From assembly GCF_018130765.1 (NCBI RefSeq), contig NZ_JAFCJZ010000007.1:186001-250000 (forward strand): 64,000 nucleotides of DNA, written 5' to 3'. Positions within the stretch are counted from its first letter, which is position 1. Every line of letters starts with the position of its first letter. The position numbers and the translations under genes were made by a program. Shown piece after piece: positions 61,306 through 64,000 of the stretch. The stretch comes from Bradyrhizobium iriomotense. GTDB lineage: Bacteria > Pseudomonadota > Alphaproteobacteria > Rhizobiales > Xanthobacteraceae. The notes beneath the pieces are model-generated. The model was not told the DNA's origin and did no database searches. It saw only the letters and a program-made list of their open reading frames with translations.

Positions 61306-62520
61306 TTAGCTGGATTTTGATTTCAGCATCGCGGTTGTCAATGGCACCAAAAGGATACCTCGGTCGCCCAATGTCTTAGTCCAGGCACTGACGCGCTCGA
61401 TCGAGACCGGCAGGGCCGAGGCGGTCCCGACGGCGACGCCGCGCTCGCGGGCGGTCGATTCGAGCTTGTTCAGGGCACGGTCGATTTCGGTCGGGGTCGG
61501 CACCACGTCGATCGCGATGTCGCCCTTGCCGAACGGCATCGACGCGCTGGCCGCGGCCTGGGGCGCGATGCTGCGAGGCGAGGAGCCATCGTCGAAGAAG
61601 CCGAGGCCACGCTTGGCCGCCTCGCGGATGATCGGCTGCATCGCCGGCTCCGTCGCGATGAAGCGGGCGCCCATGAAATTGGCGAGGCCGGCATAGCCCT
61701 GCATCCGGCTGAGGTGCCAGTACAGGCGGTCCATGTTCTGGTCGGGGCTGAGCGAGGTCAGCAGCGTCTGCGGCCCCGGATCGTTGTCCGGGAAGTCGTA
61801 GGGCTCCATCGGGATTTGCAGGAAGATCTCGTGGCGCTGGGCCCGCGCCCGCTCGGCGAGCTTGCCGGGATCGGCGCCGTAGGGCGTGAAGGCCAGCGTC
61901 ACCGCCGGCGGCAGCTTCATGATCGCGTCGGTGGTCTTGGCGGCGCCGACGCCGAGGCCGCCGATCACGATGGCGACCACCGGCATCTTCGCGGCCTTGG
62001 CGCGGTCGGCATCCGCCGCATAGACGTTGAACGGCTTCAGGTCTCCGGCGACCACGGGGATCATGCCGTAGCGCGACTTCTCCAGCAGCTTGGGATCGAT
62101 CCCGGCCATGACCGGCGGCGGGGCGGACGCCGCCTCGCCCTTGTCGGCGGCATCGGCGCCGATCACCACGTCGTGCCGCGCGCCGGTCGAGCCGTCGATC
62201 ATGGTGACGGTTTTCTGCTCGCCAGGGGCGGCCTGCTTCGGCGCCTCCCTGGTCTCGTGCTTGCCCTCCGGCTTGCTCTCCTGGCCGGAGACCGCCGGTT
62301 TCTCGTCGGTGGCTTTGGGCTCGCGGATCGCAATCCGCGTCATCGGCTCGCCGCCGAGCGGGTCCTTGTTGAAGGTGGCGAAGCCGGCAAAGGTGACCAG
62401 GAACAGACCGAGCAGCGCGGCCAGCAGCTGCATGGCGGTGAACGGCAGCCGCAGCCGGCGCTTGCGGCGCGGCTTGTCCTGTCCGAGCGGGGCGCTCAGA
62501 TCATCGGCCGTTTCAGTCAT
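61306..62520 (-). CDS. Divergent polysaccharide deacetylase family protein (YibQ-like)
   Basis: 404 aa. A basic N-terminus and one membrane anchor (about residues 28-50), a low-complexity Lys/Glu/Ala linker, then the domain: [60 protein letters not shown], and [20 protein letters not shown]. These match the divergent (DUF610) polysaccharide deacetylase group, whose catalytic metal site is partly changed. Likely periplasmic, acting at the cell wall. It lies between ctpA and rppH. Confidence 0.9.
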   Translation of the reverse strand: MTETADDLSAPLGQDKPRRKRRLRLPFTAMQLLAALLGLFLVTFAGFATFNKDPLGGEPMTRIAIREPKATDEKPAVSGQESKPEGKHETREAPKQAAPGEQKTVTMIDGSTGARHDVVIGADAADKGEAASAPPPVMAGIDPKLLEKSRYGMIPVVAGDLKPFNVYAADADRAKAAKMPVVAIVIGGLGVGAAKTTDAIMKLPPAVTLAFTPYGADPGKLAERARAQRHEIFLQIPMEPYDFPDNDPGPQTLLTSLSPDQNMDRLYWHLSRMQGYAGLANFMGARFIATEPAMQPIIREAAKRGLGFFDDGSSPRSIAPQAAASASMPFGKGDIAIDVVPTPTEIDRALNKLESTARERGVAVGTASALPVSIERVSAWTKTLGDRGILLVPLTTAMLKSKSS

Positions 62521-62612
62521 GCGCGATCCCGAATCACTGATCCCGACGATACCACGGCGGGGTCAAGCGGCGGCAGGCCGGGATAGGCCGGGGACGACAG
62601 GAGTTCCAAGCA

Positions 62613-62641
62613 AAAAGGGCGGCTCGAGGAGCCGCCCTTTT
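62613..62641 (-). terminator. ctpA terminator
   Basis: 13-bp stem AAAAGGGCGGCTC / GAGCCGCCCTTTT with a 3-nt loop, 26 nt past the ctpA stop on the minus strand, with T residues at its end. It separates ctpA from the deacetylase gene, which must have another promoter or depend on read-through. Confidence 0.85.
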
Positions 62642-62666
62642 CGGAAGATTGCTTGATGCGCCGACT

Positions 62667-64000
62667 TTAGTTCGCCGCTTTGGGCTTGTCGGTCGCGGCC
62701 TTGTCGGTGCCCGGGGTGGGGGCTGCGGAGGCGCTGTTCTTGATGCCGTGGAGCAGGTCGTCGGCGAGCTTGAGCGCCTTGTCGTCCTTAGCGTCCGGCG
62801 GCACGTAGGACTGCGAGCCGGTCTTCTCGTCGCCGTCGTTCTTGAGGTGGCCGCGCAGCGAAGCCTCGCCCTTGGTGTCGGTGCGCGACTTCAGCTCGTC
62901 CGGCACGTCCTGCAGCACTTCGATATCCGGGACGATGCCCTTGGCCTGGATCGACTTGCCCGACGGCGTGTAGTAGCGCGCGGTGGTCAGGCGCAGCGCG
63001 CCGTTGCCCGAACCAAGCGGGATGATGGTCTGCACCGAGCCCTTGCCGAACGAACGGGTGCCGACGATGGTCGCGCGCTTGTGGTCCTGCAGCGCGCCCG
63101 CGACGATTTCCGACGCCGAGGCCGAGCCGCCATTGACCAGCACGATGACCGGCTTGCCCTTGGTGAGGTCGCCGGCATGCGCGGTGCGGCGCTGGGTCTC
63201 TTCGGCATTGCGGCCGCGGGTCGACACGATCTCGCCCTTCTCCAGGAACGAGTCGGAGACGGTGACCGCTTCCTCGAGCAGGCCGCCCGGGTTGTTGCGG
63301 AGGTCGATGATGTAGCCCTTGAGCTTGTCGCCGATCTGATTCGAGAGGTTGGTGACCTCGCGCTTCAGGCCTTCGGTGGTCTGCTCGTTGAAGGTGGTGA
63401 TGCGGATATAGGCGATGTCGTCGGCCTCGATCCGCGCGCGCACCGAACGGACGCGGATGTTGTCGCGCACGAGCGTCACGTCGAGCGGATTGTCCTGGCC
63501 CTTGCGGATGATCTTGAGCTTGATCTTGGTGTTAACAGGACCGCGCATCTTCTCGACCGCCTGGTTCAGGGTCAGGCCCTGCACCGCTTCGTCGTCGAGA
63601 TTGGTGATGATGTCGTTGGCCATGATGCCGGCGCGCGAAGCGGGCGTGTCGTCGATCGGCGAGACCACCTTGATCAGGCCGTCTTCCATGGTGACCTCGA
63701 TGCCGAGGCCGCCGAACTCACCGCGGGTCTGCACCTGCATGTCGCGGAAGCTCTTGGCGTCCATGTAGCTCGAATGCGGATCGAGGCCGGTGAGCATGCC
63801 GCTGATGGCGGATTCGATCAGCTTGGTGTCGTCGGGCTTCTCGACATAGTCGGAGCGCACGCGCTCGAACACGTCGCCGAACAGATTGAGCTGGCGATAG
63901 GTGTCCGCGGTCGCGGCTCGCGCGCTGGAGCCCATGAACACCGCGCGCGGCTGGGTCACGAACAGCGTCAGCGCCGCACCGGTGGCTGCGCTGAGGAGGA
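62667..64000 (-). CDS. ctpA: S41 family C-terminal processing peptidase (5' end cut off by window edge)
   Basis: At least 444 codons visible. The start is outside the window: the frame continues to the edge as a signal-peptide-like LLSAATGAALTLFV, so the GTG at 63959 is not the true start. TADTYRQLNLFGDVFERVRS opens the N-terminal domain, followed by a PDZ domain (GGLGIEVTMEDGLIKVVSPI), LRNNPGGLLEEAV, catalytic Ser in GGSASASEIVAGAL and Lys in GTRSFGKGSVQT. The C-terminal tail is Ala/Pro/Lys-rich. Periplasmic protease acting on envelope proteins and peptidoglycan hydrolases. Confidence 0.95.
   Translation of the reverse strand, partial: LLSAATGAALTLFVTQPRAVFMGSSARAATADTYRQLNLFGDVFERVRSDYVEKPDDTKLIESAISGMLTGLDPHSSYMDAKSFRDMQVQTRGEFGGLGIEVTMEDGLIKVVSPIDDTPASRAGIMANDIITNLDDEAVQGLTLNQAVEKMRGPVNTKIKLKIIRKGQDNPLDVTLVRDNIRVRSVRARIEADDIAYIRITTFNEQTTEGLKREVTNLSNQIGDKLKGYIIDLRNNPGGLLEEAVTVSDSFLEKGEIVSTRGRNAEETQRRTAHAGDLTKGKPVIVLVNGGSASASEIVAGALQDHKRATIVGTRSFGKGSVQTIIPLGSGNGALRLTTARYYTPSGKSIQAKGIVPDIEVLQDVPDELKSRTDTKGEASLRGHLKNDGDEKTGSQSYVPPDAKDDKALKLADDLLHGIKNSASAAPTPGTDKAATDKPKAAN

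Overview
The window is about 64 kb of high-GC alphaproteobacterial chromosome, most probably Bradyrhizobium or a close relative. The evidence is the set of alphaproteobacterial gene orders (ffh-rpsP-rimM-trmD-rplS-leuC; a ccmA-B-C-D-G block; mdh-sucC-sucD-sucA-sucB-lpdA; an F1-only atpHAGDC operon), protein families typical of that order (DUF2336, DUF2794, DUF1223, a YbhL-type BI-1 protein), and many long dispersed palindromes in the gaps. It reads as core genome: no insertion sequence, phage, CRISPR array, rRNA or tRNA was seen. Both edges cut genes: a PNPOx-family flavoprotein on the left and a CtpA-type protease on the right.

Left part (1-17 kb): a PNPOx-family gene diverges from an HTH regulator, followed by small secreted or hypothetical proteins and leuC. 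The leftward translation block is ffh, rpsP, rimM, trmD, rplS, with a DUF4304 gene lodged between rimM and trmD. After it come a Tat-type MBL-fold hydrolase, a periplasmic pair (GyrI-like plus SIMPL), dapF-mtaB and a DUF2336 gene.

Middle (17-36 kb): an RluA-type pseudouridine synthase, ftsY-yciB, the cytochrome c maturation cluster ccmG-D-C-B-A reading left, acnA reading right, a DUF1223 protein, DUF2794, a GNAT acetyltransferase, a BI-1 membrane protein with a candidate ybhL leader, the ybbP-ybbA ABC system divergent from a TesA-like esterase, thpR and zapE.

Right part (36-64 kb): the TCA block mdh, sucC, a DUF1579-like gene, sucD, sucA, sucB, an SDR gene and lpdA, which with acnA covers much of the oxidative TCA cycle. 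Then xerC, priA, rlpA (with a CtrA-type box upstream), atpHAGDC, a membrane class III cyclase with a three-repeat outer part, two tandem RppH-type Nudix hydrolases, a divergent polysaccharide deacetylase and ctpA.

The gaps hold several families of palindromic repeats, candidate terminators, a short leader ORF ahead of leuC and an orphan minus-strand terminator near 27.1 kb that points to an unannotated small transcript. No wholly new multi-gene system was found; the less ordinary items are listed as findings.
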